Of a stretch of DNA of 64,000 nt, positions 54,741 to 63,772 are shown one piece after another (the stretch's first letter is position 1; every line of letters starts with the position of its first letter). The DNA lies in NCBI RefSeq assembly GCF_002205795.1, contig NZ_NIUY01000001.1, positions 1,087,778 through 1,151,777 of the forward strand. The letters are read 5' to 3'. Under the pieces are notes generated by a model, which was not told the DNA's origin, ran no database searches, and saw only the letters and a program-made list of their open reading frames with translations. The position numbers were made by a program, and so were the translations under genes. Origin of the DNA: Chryseobacterium sp. VAUSW3 (lineage in GTDB: Bacteria; Bacteroidota; Bacteroidia; Flavobacteriales; Weeksellaceae).

Positions 54741-57554
54741 ATGTTTTACGACCATCAATCGATCGAAAAGAAGTGGCAGAAATTCTGGGAAGAAAATCAA
54801 ACCTATAAAACCGAAAACAAAACCGATAAACCGAAATTCTACGTTTTGGATATGTTTCCTTATCCATCAGGTGCGGGTTTACATGTAGGCCATCCGCTGG
54901 GATATATCGCTTCGGATATTTACGCAAGGTACAAAAGACATCAGGGATTTAATGTTTTGCATCCTGTGGGCTATGATTCTTTCGGATTGCCTGCGGAACA
55001 GTATGCAATTCAAACCGGAACACATCCTGCAATTACTACTGAGCAGAATATCACAAGATACGAAGAGCAGCTGCGAAAAATCGGTTTCTCTTTCGACTGG
55101 AGCAGGGAAATCAGAACTTCAGATGCTTCTTATTATAAATGGACACAATGGATTTTCATCCAACTTTTCAATTCGTGGTACAATAAATCAACTGATAAAG
55201 CCGAACCTATTGAGACGTTGATTCAGCATTTTGAAACGCGGGGAACATTAAACCTCTCAGCGGTGCAGAATGATGCTTTAAATTTCACAGCTGAAGAATG
55301 GAAATCTGCATCTGAGCTCGACAGGCAAGATATTTTGTTAAACTACCGTTTAGCTTATCGTGCAGAAACTACCGTAAACTGGTGTCCGGGTTTAGGAACT
55401 GTGCTTGCCAACGATGAGGTAAAAGACGGCAAATCTGAACGTGGCGGATTCCCGGTTTTCCAGAAGAAAATGATGCAGTGGAGCATGAGAATTACCGCGT
55501 ATTCCGAAAGACTGTTGCAGGGTTTGAACACGCTGGACTGGCCACAGCCCTTAAAAGATTCTCAGGAATACTGGATCGGCAAATCTCAGGGCGCACAGGT
55601 AACTTTTGAGGTCTTGAATTCCGAAGAAAATATTTCGGTTTTTACGACCCGTCCTGATACTATTTTCGGAGCGACTTTTATGGTATTGGCCCCAGAAAAT
55701 CCTTTGGTTGAAAAAATAACTACTGAAGAACAGAAATCCAAAGTCGACCGTTATATCGAAGAAACCTCTAAAAAAACGGAGCGCGACCGGATGGCAGACG
55801 TGAAAAATGTTTCTGGCGCGTTTACCGGGGCTTATGCACTGAATCCGTTTAACGACGAAAAAATGCCGATTTATATTTCAGATTATGTACTGATGGGTTA
55901 CGGAACAGGCGCAGTAATGGCAGTTCCCGCCCATGACGAGCGCGACCACCGTTTTGCAAAGAAATTCGGACTTACTATTGTAAAGGTTGTAGAAACCGAT
56001 GAAGATGTGCAGGAAAAATCCTTCGATTCGAAAGATTCGGTTTGTGTAAACTCTGACTTTTTAGACGGATTGAATTACACTGACGCCAAATCTAAAATCA
56101 TTGATGAAATAGAAAACCGCGGCATCGGTCACGGTACAACAAATTATAAACAGCGCGACGCGATTTTTTCAAGACAGCGTTATTGGGGCGAACCGGTTCC
56201 GGTATATTATAAGGAAGGGATGCCTTATGCGCTCCCAGTATCTTCGCTTCCACTTGAACTTCCGGAGGTTGAGAAATATTTGCCAACTGAAGACGGAGAT
56301 CCGCCTTTGGGAAATGCAAAAAATTTCGCTTGGGATGAACTCAACGAAAAAATAGTAGCTACCGAATTAATCGATAATGTCACTGTTTTCCCTTTAGAAT
56401 TATCTACGATGCCAGGCTGGGCTGGCAGTTCGTGGTATTTCCTACGATATATGGATCCGAAAAACGAAGAAGTTTTCGCGGATAAAAATCTTTCGGATTA
56501 CTGGGGTCAGGTTGACTTATATATCGGCGGAAGTGAGCATGCAACGGGGCATTTATTATATTCCCGTTTCTGGAATATGTTCTTGAAAGACAGAGGTTAC
56601 ATTAACCAAGATGAACCTTTCCAAAAATTAATCAATCAAGGAATGATTTTAGGGATGAGTGCCTTTGTTTACAGAGTTGACGGTACCAATCAATTTGTTT
56701 CCAAAAATTTAGCTCAAAACTACGAGACTCAAAAAATTCACGTTGATGTTTCTTTATTAAAAGGAACTTCTGATGAACTTGATCTTGAAAAATTCAAGAA
56801 CTGGCGATCAGAATTTGCTGATGCTGAATTTATTCTGGAGGACGGAAAATACATTACAGAACGCGAAGTAGAAAAAATGTCTAAGTCCAAATACAATGTT
56901 GTAAATCCTGATGATATCTGTGAAGAATACGGTGCAGACTGTTTGAGGCTTTACGAAATGTTCCTCGGGCCTTTGGAACAGTCGAAGCCTTGGAACACAC
57001 AGGGATTGAGCGGAGTTTACGGCTTTCTGAAGAAATTCTATAACCTATATTATAATGGTGGTAGCTTCGATGTTTCGGAAGAAGAACCAACAAAAGAAGA
57101 ATATAAGATTCTTCATACACTGATTAAAAAAGTGGTTTCGGATATTGATAATTTCTCTTTCAACACCTCGGTATCTTCATTCATGATTGCCGTAAATGAG
57201 TTCCAGAAACTTAAATCAAACAAGAGAAAAATTCTGGAAGCTTTGGCAATCGTGGTTTCTCCTTACGCGCCGCACATTTCGGAGGAGCTATGGGAAAAAC
57301 TCGGTCATACCAATTCTATTGAATTTGAGAAGTTCCCGGTTTTCGAGGAAAAATACCTTGTAGAAGACGAAATTGAGTATCCGGTGAGTTTCAACGGGAA
57401 GATGAGATTCAAACTGGCTTTGCCGGCAGATTTAAGTGTTGGCGAGATTGAAGAAAACGTTATGAAAGATTTACGTGTTTTAGATCAGCTGGCAGGAAAT
57501 ACTCCTAAAAAAGTAATCATCGTCCCAAAAAAAATCGTTAATATTGTGTGTTGA
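54741..57554 (+). CDS. leuS: Leucyl-tRNA synthetase
   Basis: 937 residues. It charges tRNA(Leu). HIGH-type motif HVGHPLGY (48-55) and KMSKS (712-716, followed by KYNVVNPDD) are intact. The CP1 editing domain shows FTTRPDTIFGATFMVLAPENP and GYGTGAVMAVPAHDERDHRFA, with the Thr-rich site that clears norvaline and isoleucine. Residues about 150-200 (HFETRGTLNLSAVQNDALNF) form an insertion of the kind seen in Bacteroidetes LeuRS, and the anticodon and C-terminal domains follow (AYAPHISEELWEKLGH-type block as SPYAPHISEELWEKLGH). Ordinary housekeeping gene, own promoter. Confidence 0.97.
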   Translation: MFYDHQSIEKKWQKFWEENQTYKTENKTDKPKFYVLDMFPYPSGAGLHVGHPLGYIASDIYARYKRHQGFNVLHPVGYDSFGLPAEQYAIQTGTHPAITTEQNITRYEEQLRKIGFSFDWSREIRTSDASYYKWTQWIFIQLFNSWYNKSTDKAEPIETLIQHFETRGTLNLSAVQNDALNFTAEEWKSASELDRQDILLNYRLAYRAETTVNWCPGLGTVLANDEVKDGKSERGGFPVFQKKMMQWSMRITAYSERLLQGLNTLDWPQPLKDSQEYWIGKSQGAQVTFEVLNSEENISVFTTRPDTIFGATFMVLAPENPLVEKITTEEQKSKVDRYIEETSKKTERDRMADVKNVSGAFTGAYALNPFNDEKMPIYISDYVLMGYGTGAVMAVPAHDERDHRFAKKFGLTIVKVVETDEDVQEKSFDSKDSVCVNSDFLDGLNYTDAKSKIIDEIENRGIGHGTTNYKQRDAIFSRQRYWGEPVPVYYKEGMPYALPVSSLPLELPEVEKYLPTEDGDPPLGNAKNFAWDELNEKIVATELIDNVTVFPLELSTMPGWAGSSWYFLRYMDPKNEEVFADKNLSDYWGQVDLYIGGSEHATGHLLYSRFWNMFLKDRGYINQDEPFQKLINQGMILGMSAFVYRVDGTNQFVSKNLAQNYETQKIHVDVSLLKGTSDELDLEKFKNWRSEFADAEFILEDGKYITEREVEKMSKSKYNVVNPDDICEEYGADCLRLYEMFLGPLEQSKPWNTQGLSGVYGFLKKFYNLYYNGGSFDVSEEEPTKEEYKILHTLIKKVVSDIDNFSFNTSVSSFMIAVNEFQKLKSNKRKILEALAIVVSPYAPHISEELWEKLGHTNSIEFEKFPVFEEKYLVEDEIEYPVSFNGKMRFKLALPADLSVGEIEENVMKDLRVLDQLAGNTPKKVIIVPKKIVNIVC

Positions 57555-57683
57555 AAATAATTTTAAAAAAAATACCGTAGCTCAAATCGTAAAAAAAGGG
57601 GTTTAATTTCTGCGAATTTTTAAAGGTATTTTGAAAATCGAAAATTATCATCATTATTTAAATGAAAATTTACCAATTTGGCA

Positions 57684-57703
57684 ATGTTAATGAATCTTAA
57701 CAT
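57684..57703 (+). promoter_or_regulatory. Copy of the SusC palindrome upstream of exbB
   Basis: ATGTTAA (57684-57690), 6 bases, TTAACAT (57697-57703), both arms identical to those in the three susC promoters. Here it lies about 45 bases upstream of the likely -7 element at 57748, the position of an activator rather than a repressor site. Confidence 0.68.
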
Positions 57704-57747
57704 GAGAAAAATGTATTTCATTAGTGGCGAAACACTTGCGTGAATGA

Positions 57748-57755
57748 TAATTTTG
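57748..57755 (+). promoter_or_regulatory. -7 promoter element of the exbB operon
   Basis: TAATTTTG fits TAnnTTTG. No good TTTG lies 19 bases upstream, which is consistent with a promoter that needs an activator. Leader about 50 bases to the ATG at 57811. Confidence 0.5.
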
Positions 57756-57810
57756 ACTTTATTTTACAGCTCGAAAAATTTAAAAAATAACAATTATAAT
57801 TTAGTTTAGT

Positions 57811-58677
57811 ATGGAAATGAATGTTTCAAACAACGAGGAGCAAGTAGTTGCTAAAAAGTTAGGGGGCTTAAATCCTGCATTAGTTATTCCTATTCTTATC
57901 GCAATAGGTATTGCTATTTATTTATTTGTATTGGGAAATCCAGGAAACTTTAAAGCCGATCCAAGGCTGGAGGGTCTTTCATCTGTAAGTTTCTCGGATT
58001 TGGAAACAAAAGAATTACATCCTGATGGATTTATGGGGATTATCTATATGGGTGGGCCAATTGTACCAATTCTTATTTCGTTTATGATCATCGTTATCGT
58101 GTTTTCTATTGAGCGTGCATTAGTTTTGAGAAAAGCTGCAGGTAAAGGAAATGTTGATAACTTTGTTTTAAGCGTAAGAAGATTGCTTGATCAGAACAAA
58201 ATAGATGAAGCTATTGAAGAGTGCGACAGACAGGAAGGTTCTGTAGGTAACGTAGTAAAAGAAGGTCTTACGACTTACAAAGCTTTAGCTCACGATACTA
58301 CAATGAACAAAGAGCAAAAGATGGTTGCGCTTAACAAATCAATTGAAGAAGCTACAACTCTTGAGATGCCAATGCTTGAGAAAAACATGATGATTCTTTC
58401 TACCTTAGGTACAGTAGCAACTCTTGTTGCACTACTAGGAACGGTAATCGGGATGATTAAGGCGTTCTCTGCATTAGGTTCAGGTGGTGGTACTCCAGAT
58501 TCAGCTGCACTTTCAATCGGTATCTCTGAAGCACTTGTAAACACGGCTTTAGGTATTGGTACTTCTGCAGTTGCGATTATCCTTTATAACTATTTTACTT
58601 CTAAGATTGACGGGTTAACGTTCAAAATTGACGAAATCGCAATGTCAATCCAGCAGTCATTTGCAGAATTTCACTAA
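57811..58677 (+). CDS. exbB: MotA/TolQ/ExbB proton channel family protein
   Basis: 288 residues, inner membrane. With ExbD it forms the proton channel that powers TonB. One N-terminal span (about 22-42), a periplasmic loop, a second span (about 84-106; GGPIVPILISFMIIVIVFSIERALVL), a cytoplasmic helical domain (about 110-190), and two further spans. The conserved channel segment is STLGTVATLVALLGTVIGMIKAFSALG (about 195-221, landmark), including the Thr that lines the pore. The N-terminal extension before the second span is longer than in E. coli ExbB. First gene of the TonB energy operon. Confidence 0.93.
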   Translation: MEMNVSNNEEQVVAKKLGGLNPALVIPILIAIGIAIYLFVLGNPGNFKADPRLEGLSSVSFSDLETKELHPDGFMGIIYMGGPIVPILISFMIIVIVFSIERALVLRKAAGKGNVDNFVLSVRRLLDQNKIDEAIEECDRQEGSVGNVVKEGLTTYKALAHDTTMNKEQKMVALNKSIEEATTLEMPMLEKNMMILSTLGTVATLVALLGTVIGMIKAFSALGSGGGTPDSAALSIGISEALVNTALGIGTSAVAIILYNYFTSKIDGLTFKIDEIAMSIQQSFAEFH

Positions 58678-58766
58678 GAAATTTTGTTTTGAGGGCAGGC
58701 CTTTTTTAACCTCAGGGTTATTTTAAGGTCTAAAATATGTGAAGTTTAATAAAAAAATAAAGTATA

Positions 58767-59369
58767 ATGGCGAGAGTCAAACCAAAAAGACATAACATAA
58801 GGGTAGATATGACGGCGATGACCGACGTATCATTCCTACTCCTTACGTTCTTTATCCTTACGGCTCAGTTCAATGTTCCTGATGTCGAAACGGTAACCAC
58901 GCCATCTTCTATCTCTGAAAAACTTCTTCCGGACGCCAGTTTGATGACTGTTCTCAGTACAACAGACGGAAAATTCTACTTTACACCAGTAGATAACGGG
59001 ACCGAAAGAATGCAGCTTTTAGATAAAATGGGAGAGAAGTACGGAGTGAAATTTACGGATAAAGAGAAAGTTGAGTTCACCAAAATGCAGTCTGTAGGAG
59101 TGCCGATGAATCAACTTAAAGGATATCTGAATCTTTCCGAGGACGATAAAAAAGCATTTAAGAGCCAAACAGGCGTTCCGCTTGACAGTACCAATAAGCA
59201 GTTGATCGACTGGGTACAGAAAAGTTTAGAAGTAAATCCTGACTATAAGTTAGCAGTAAAGGGCGACGTAGAGACGAAATACCCTAAGGTTAAAGCATTG
59301 TTCGAAGGATTGAGAGATATTGATTTCTTGAAATTCTGGTTAATAACAAGTCAGGAAGTAGCACAATAA
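58767..59369 (+). CDS. exbD: ExbD/TolR-family biopolymer transporter, long form
   Basis: 200 residues. One membrane anchor preceded by a positively charged N-terminus; DMTAMTDVSFLLLTFFIL (about 14-31) contains the Asp that carries protons. The periplasmic part (about 45-200) is longer than that of classical ExbD (about 140 residues total) and has two inserted helical stretches (DKMGEKYGVKFTDKEKVEFTK; YLNLSEDDKKAFKS). The second exbD follows after 7 bases; the two proteins may form a mixed dimer. Confidence 0.9.
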   Translation: MARVKPKRHNIRVDMTAMTDVSFLLLTFFILTAQFNVPDVETVTTPSSISEKLLPDASLMTVLSTTDGKFYFTPVDNGTERMQLLDKMGEKYGVKFTDKEKVEFTKMQSVGVPMNQLKGYLNLSEDDKKAFKSQTGVPLDSTNKQLIDWVQKSLEVNPDYKLAVKGDVETKYPKVKALFEGLRDIDFLKFWLITSQEVAQ

Positions 59370-59376
59370 TAAAGAA

Positions 59377-59952
59377 ATGGCAGAAGTACAAGTAAAAGAC
59401 AGTAGCGGGAAAGGTGGTAAGGTGCGCTCGCAGAAGCAGCCGCCCCACGTAGATTTAACCCCAATGGTGGATTTGGCGTTCCTTTTGATCACGTTCTTTA
59501 TGTTGGTTACAACTTTCAACAAACCGAATGTGATGGATCTGGGGCTTCCGGCAAAACCGAAAGATGAAACCCAGAAACCACCTCCAACCGAAATTGATTT
59601 ATCCAATTCAATTTCTCTAATTATAGGAAAAGACAACAGGATTTTCTATCATCAGTTAGACCAGGCAGGCCTTAACGAGCAAACGCTTCAGGAAACATCT
59701 TTTGATAGAGAAGGGATTACCAAAGTAATCGAGCAGGCAAAAGCTAGAGCTAAAGATCAGACTAAATTTACCGTGATCATTAAGCCGACAGACGATGCAG
59801 TGTATAAAAACTTTGTAGACATTCTGGATGAGATGGCCATTACCAAAAACGAAATATACGGTATTACCGATGTTAAAAGTTGGGAGCAGGCAATTTATGA
59901 CAAGAAGGTTGGCGGTTCTGCACCAGCAGCTCCGGCAGCTGATACAAACTAG
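59377..59952 (+). CDS. exbD: ExbD/TolR-family biopolymer transporter, second copy
   Basis: 191 residues. HVDLTPMVDLAFLLITFFML (about 24-43) is the membrane anchor with the proton-carrying Asp. The periplasmic domain is standard (SISLIIGKDNRIFYHQLDQ, NFVDILDEMAITKNEIYGITDVKSWE), with an Ala/Pro tail. Two exbD genes next to one exbB are usual in Bacteroidetes. Coupled tightly to its neighbours (7 bases before, 32 after). Confidence 0.91.
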   Translation: MAEVQVKDSSGKGGKVRSQKQPPHVDLTPMVDLAFLLITFFMLVTTFNKPNVMDLGLPAKPKDETQKPPPTEIDLSNSISLIIGKDNRIFYHQLDQAGLNEQTLQETSFDREGITKVIEQAKARAKDQTKFTVIIKPTDDAVYKNFVDILDEMAITKNEIYGITDVKSWEQAIYDKKVGGSAPAAPAADTN

Positions 59953-59984
59953 AATGAATTAGTTTAAATTTTAAAGAAAGAAAA

Positions 59985-60824
59985 ATGGCAGAAGATAACG
60001 CATACAAAAGTAATCTTACTTTAGATGAAATTGTATTTGAAAACAGAAATAAAGCTTACGGGGCCTATGACTTAAGAACAAGTTATAGATCAGTACTCAC
60101 CAAGTCTTTTATTCTTGGAACCATTCTCTTCCTGGTAGCGGCAATCACTCCGTTTGTGATCATGAAGATCAAGCAGATGAATGCGAAAGAAGCTACCGAA
60201 GTTAATGCCAATTTAATTGACATTTTACCGGAAGAGCCCATTATAGAAGAAGTGGTGGAAGATGAACCCCCACCACCACCGCCACCAAAAGAAGAAGAGC
60301 CTCAGCAGGAGGTAATTCAGAACGTGGTACCGGAACCGGTGAAAGCTCCAAAAGTAGAAACTCCACCGCCGCCAATTACAAAGCAGCTGGAAACTACAAC
60401 AGGTCTTATTGCACAGGAAGGTGTGAAGACTCCAAGTTATACCCCACCCCCACCTCCACCCGGGCCTACAAAATCTACGACAGTAGAAGTGAAGCCACAG
60501 GTTTCTGAGACCCAGGTTTATACGGAAGTTGAGCAGTTAGCTGAGTTCCCTGGTGGTATCAACTCCTTCAGAAGTAAAGTAAACAGCAGTTTTGATACTT
60601 CTGTGATGGATGGTGATGAAGGTACAGTGAAAACTGAGGTAACATTTGTTGTGGAGAGAGACGGATCGATAACTGATGTGAAAGCAAATGGATCTAATAA
60701 AGATTTTAACGCGGAAGCAATCAGAACTGTAAAATCAATCAAAAATAAATGGGCCCCTGCAAAAATAAACGGTCAGGCTGTACGTTATAGATTCAGAATG
60801 CCGCTTACCATGCAGTTCGAATAA
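59985..60824 (+). CDS. tonB: Energy transducer TonB
   Basis: 279 residues. It links the ExbBD motor to outer-membrane transporters such as the three SusC proteins. A cytoplasmic start with the Bacteroidetes signature RNKAYGAYDLR (21-31) precedes a single span (about 42-60). The periplasm-spanning part (about 80-165) is acidic and then proline-rich (runs of six to seven Pro at 95-101 and 154-159). The TonB C-terminal domain (about 185-279) is complete: EFPGGINSFRSKVN, FVVERDGSITDVKANGSNKDFNAEAIRTVKS and KINGQAVRYRFRMPLTMQF. A terminator follows. Confidence 0.94.
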   Translation: MAEDNAYKSNLTLDEIVFENRNKAYGAYDLRTSYRSVLTKSFILGTILFLVAAITPFVIMKIKQMNAKEATEVNANLIDILPEEPIIEEVVEDEPPPPPPPKEEEPQQEVIQNVVPEPVKAPKVETPPPPITKQLETTTGLIAQEGVKTPSYTPPPPPPGPTKSTTVEVKPQVSETQVYTEVEQLAEFPGGINSFRSKVNSSFDTSVMDGDEGTVKTEVTFVVERDGSITDVKANGSNKDFNAEAIRTVKSIKNKWAPAKINGQAVRYRFRMPLTMQFE

Positions 60825-60851
60825 TTTATTAAAATTGAATTTAATATAATG

Positions 60852-60879
60852 AAAGAGAAGCAAAAGCTTCTCTTTTTTT
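60852..60879 (+). terminator. Intrinsic terminator after tonB
   Basis: AAAGAGAAGC pairs with GCTTCTCTTT over an AAAA loop, followed by a T-run. It separates the TonB genes from the next unit, although read-through is possible. Confidence 0.9.
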
Positions 60880-60888
60880 AATTTTTTG

Positions 60889-60896
60889 TATTTTTG
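60889..60896 (+). promoter_or_regulatory. -7 promoter element touching the next start codon
   Basis: TATTTTTG ends only 3 bases before the ATG at 60900, so a transcript started here would have almost no leader. No -33 element could be seen. Confidence 0.45.
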
Positions 60897-60899
60897 CGC

Positions 60900-61097
60900 A
60901 TGTTGTTTAATTGGTTATCATTAGTAACAGGTTTTTTTTATATTGTTCTGGGCATTGTTGTCATTATTTATAAATTTTTCATCATTTTCCTTGAACCCAA
61001 TATCGCCTATGCTTTAGGCGCTTTATTAATCCTTTACGGAATTTTCAGAATCGTGAGAGCGATATACAGAATCCGACAGAATAAAAATGAAGAATAG
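60900..61097 (+). CDS. Small two-span membrane protein
   Basis: 65 residues from ATG 60900, two membrane helices (about 5-27 and 32-50) and a basic tail (RIVRAIYRIRQNKNEE). It resembles small helical hairpin proteins found in many genomes beside TonB or PstS-like genes; no function is known. It overlaps the next gene by 11 bases, so the two are translationally linked. Confidence 0.65.
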   Translation: MLFNWLSLVTGFFYIVLGIVVIIYKFFIIFLEPNIAYALGALLILYGIFRIVRAIYRIRQNKNEE

Positions 61098-61962
61098 ATT
61101 ACTCGCATTATTAGTTTGCATTTTTACATTTTTTCTTTCATGTAAAAAAACAGAGAAAGTTTTGGTAGACGATCCACAGCAAGGTGAAATTACTGTTGCT
61201 GCTGATGAATCTTTTCAAAGTGTCACTGAAGCTTTAACGCAGAGATATATGGCACTGAATCCGAAAACCAAGATTAATCTGGTCATCAAAAAAGAAGATT
61301 TAGCATTTTTGGATCTGCTCGAAAATAAAGTAAGGGTTATTGTAATGTCCCGGGATTTGAGCGAAGAAGAAAAAAAAGCATACAAAGACAAAATCGATAT
61401 GGATATTGTACCTGCAAAGTTTGCTGTAGACGCTGTTGTCTTTGTAGTTTCGAAAAGTGCGGCGAGGGAATCAGTTTCAATTGAAGAAATTTCAGATTTA
61501 TTAGTTTCTGATAATAAAAATATCATTTTTGATGGTGCCAATTCGAGTAATTTAAATTTTGTTGCGCAAAAATTAGATAAAAAGCCAAGTGAATTAAAAT
61601 TCTCCATTATCAATGGAAATAAAAATATAGTAGATGAAATCAATAAACATCCGGAAAAAATTGGGGTAATTAGTCTAAATACCATCAGCAGACCATACGA
61701 TACAGAGTCACAGGAGCTGCGAAATTCGGTTAAAATATTGCCCGTGATTTCAAATAAAAAAGCGGTAATGCCTGAAATCGCGACAATTCGGGATATGAGC
61801 TATCCCTTTTCGCGAACACTATATTTCCTGACGAATGAAGCTTATTACGGTTTAGGAAACGGTATGATTCGTTTTTCCTGCCAACAGTTAGGCCAAATTG
61901 TCGTACAGAAGGAAGGACTACAACCCTATAACATATTCAGAAGAGAAGTTCAGATGCGTTAA
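61087..61962 (+). CDS. PstS-like substrate-binding lipoprotein
   Basis: 291 residues. Lipobox FLSC (Cys19). The rest fits the type-2 periplasmic-binding fold of the PstS group: GEITVAADESFQSVTEALTQRYMALNP, VRVIVMSRDLSEEEKKAY, DAVVFVVSKSAARESVSIEEISDLL and EIATIRDMSYPFSRTLYFLTN as landmarks, with the typical late arginine cluster. No phosphate permease or ATPase is nearby, so it is probably not part of a phosphate ABC uptake system. It may be a sensory or envelope protein related to the neighbouring TonB energy genes. Confidence 0.8.
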   Translation: MKNRLLALLVCIFTFFLSCKKTEKVLVDDPQQGEITVAADESFQSVTEALTQRYMALNPKTKINLVIKKEDLAFLDLLENKVRVIVMSRDLSEEEKKAYKDKIDMDIVPAKFAVDAVVFVVSKSAARESVSIEEISDLLVSDNKNIIFDGANSSNLNFVAQKLDKKPSELKFSIINGNKNIVDEINKHPEKIGVISLNTISRPYDTESQELRNSVKILPVISNKKAVMPEIATIRDMSYPFSRTLYFLTNEAYYGLGNGMIRFSCQQLGQIVVQKEGLQPYNIFRREVQMR

Positions 61963-62060
61963 ATTTTACTTAAAAAGTTATGGTGAAATTTTATGGTATG
62001 AAAATTGGGTAATAGAGTTAGTAAGTTTTTTACATATAAACAATTAAAATGAAAGATATA

Positions 62061-63713
62061 ATGAATTTAACAAGAAAAGTTGCTTTAGGAGTTGCGGTAG
62101 GATTTTTTTCTAACTTCGCTTTTGCGCAGACTTTACAGGAAGGTGTTGCAAATGCCGACAGTCATAAATACGCAAAAGCTAAAACAGTTTTTAATGAAAT
62201 GATTGCCAAATCACCAACGGCAGAAAATTATTTTTACTTAGGGAATTCCTACCTCACTCAGTTCGAACCTAATTTTGAACTGGCACAGGAAAATTTTAAT
62301 AAAGGTTTAGCAGCAGATAAAAAAAGTTATCTTAACAAAATCGGATTAGCTTCTGTAAAACTAGGTAAGGGAGACAAATCTGCAATCGCTGAAATTCAAA
62401 ATATAGTTAAAGATTCCCGTGATAAAGATGCGGAAGTTCTATACAGAGCAGCTGAAGCTTTAACAATTTTTGGAGGTGCAGCAAATGCAGACCTCGCAAT
62501 CGACCTTTTGAACAGAGCTGTGGAAAAATCACAGAAAGGAGGAACTCCTGCTTATTATTACTATACTTTAGGTGATGCATACCGTTTGAAATTAACAAAC
62601 AGCCCACAGGTTGCAGGTTCCGCAATGACAGCTTATGATAAAGCATTGCCGGTTGCAAAAAATAAGGCTTCAGTGTATACCAGAATTGGTACGCTTTGGA
62701 TGCAGGCTCAGCAGTGGCAGAAAGCTAAAGAAAGTATTGACCGTGCAATTGCTGCAGACCCAACTTATGCACCGGCATATAAAGCAAAAGCAGCGTATGA
62801 TATCAGATATCAGCAAAATGCGTTGGCTACTCAGGATTTGCTTAATTATGCAAAGTATGCTGATGAGGATCCGGATACACAACTTGAGATTTCTAAACTA
62901 TTCTTCACAAATGAAGATTATGGCAATTCTAAACTTTACTTGGATAAAGTTTTCGATAAAGTAAATGATCCTATTAAATATAAGCTGAGAGCATATCTAT
63001 TATATGCAGATGGAGATTATGCCGCTGCAAAAGCAAGCATGGATCAATTTGTTGCTAAAGCTGAAAAGTCAAGAGTTCAGGCAGCAGATCAGGGTCTTCT
63101 AGGTTTAATTTCTGCAGGATTAGCTCAGAAAGAAACAGATGAAGCTAAGAAAACTGCTTTAAATGCAGATTCCCAGCAGAAGATTGCAATTGCAAAAGCA
63201 GCAAAAGATGAAACAATGAACTGGGATCTAGAATTGGTGAAAATCAAAGGTGGCGGTGGTATTAACCAGGCAGCCGTTGATGCAGGACCAACGACCCCAG
63301 AGATTGAAGCGCTTAAAAAACAGGTGGCTACAAATCCTCAGGATACAGACGCTCTTTTTAAGTTAGCAAATGCCTATCAGGAAGCTAAAAACTGGAATGG
63401 TGCAATTCAATCTTGGCAAAAGATGAGCGGTTTGTTGCCTGATTGGGCTCCGGCATATTACAGCCAGGGTTACTCTTATCAGCAGGCAGGTAATAATGAG
63501 TTGGCTAAAATTGCTTATGAGAAATTCATCAGTACAGTAAAACCAGCAGATATGGCCGCTAATAAAGAAACACTTTCTTACGCTTACTTCGCCGTAGCAT
63601 ATTTAGTAAAAGACAGCGATCCTGCCAAAGCGCGCAGCTATGCAGCTAAATCGGTAGAACTCAACCCGGGTTATCAGGACGCCGTAAATCTTAATAAAAG
63701 TCTGAATAAGTAA
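62061..63713 (+). CDS. Tetratricopeptide repeat protein, exported
   Basis: 550 residues from 62061 (MNLTRKVALGVAVGFFSNFAFAQ as signal); the ATG at 62049 adds four residues. Most of the protein is made of TPR-like helical pairs (about 25-340 and 415-545): ANADSHKYAKAKTVFNEMIAKSPTAENYFYLGNSYL, PAYYYYTLGDAYRLKL, KASVYTRIGTLWMQAQQWQKAKESIDRAIAADPTYAPAYKAKA, DTDALFKLANAYQEAKNWNGAIQSWQKM. An Ala/Lys-rich break near 355-385 separates two blocks. Such proteins scaffold envelope complexes. It follows the PstS-like gene in the same direction and is closed by a terminator. Confidence 0.85.
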   Translation: MNLTRKVALGVAVGFFSNFAFAQTLQEGVANADSHKYAKAKTVFNEMIAKSPTAENYFYLGNSYLTQFEPNFELAQENFNKGLAADKKSYLNKIGLASVKLGKGDKSAIAEIQNIVKDSRDKDAEVLYRAAEALTIFGGAANADLAIDLLNRAVEKSQKGGTPAYYYYTLGDAYRLKLTNSPQVAGSAMTAYDKALPVAKNKASVYTRIGTLWMQAQQWQKAKESIDRAIAADPTYAPAYKAKAAYDIRYQQNALATQDLLNYAKYADEDPDTQLEISKLFFTNEDYGNSKLYLDKVFDKVNDPIKYKLRAYLLYADGDYAAAKASMDQFVAKAEKSRVQAADQGLLGLISAGLAQKETDEAKKTALNADSQQKIAIAKAAKDETMNWDLELVKIKGGGGINQAAVDAGPTTPEIEALKKQVATNPQDTDALFKLANAYQEAKNWNGAIQSWQKMSGLLPDWAPAYYSQGYSYQQAGNNELAKIAYEKFISTVKPADMAANKETLSYAYFAVAYLVKDSDPAKARSYAAKSVELNPGYQDAVNLNKSLNK

Positions 63714-63737
63714 TTCAACTTAATAGGTATAAATATT

Positions 63738-63772
63738 AATCCCGCTCTTTTAAGGAGTGGGATTTTTATTTT
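63738..63772 (+). terminator. Intrinsic terminator after the TPR gene
   Basis: AATCCCGCTC (63738-63747) pairs with GAGTGGGATT (63755-63764), including one G-U pair, then a T-run. Confidence 0.88.
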
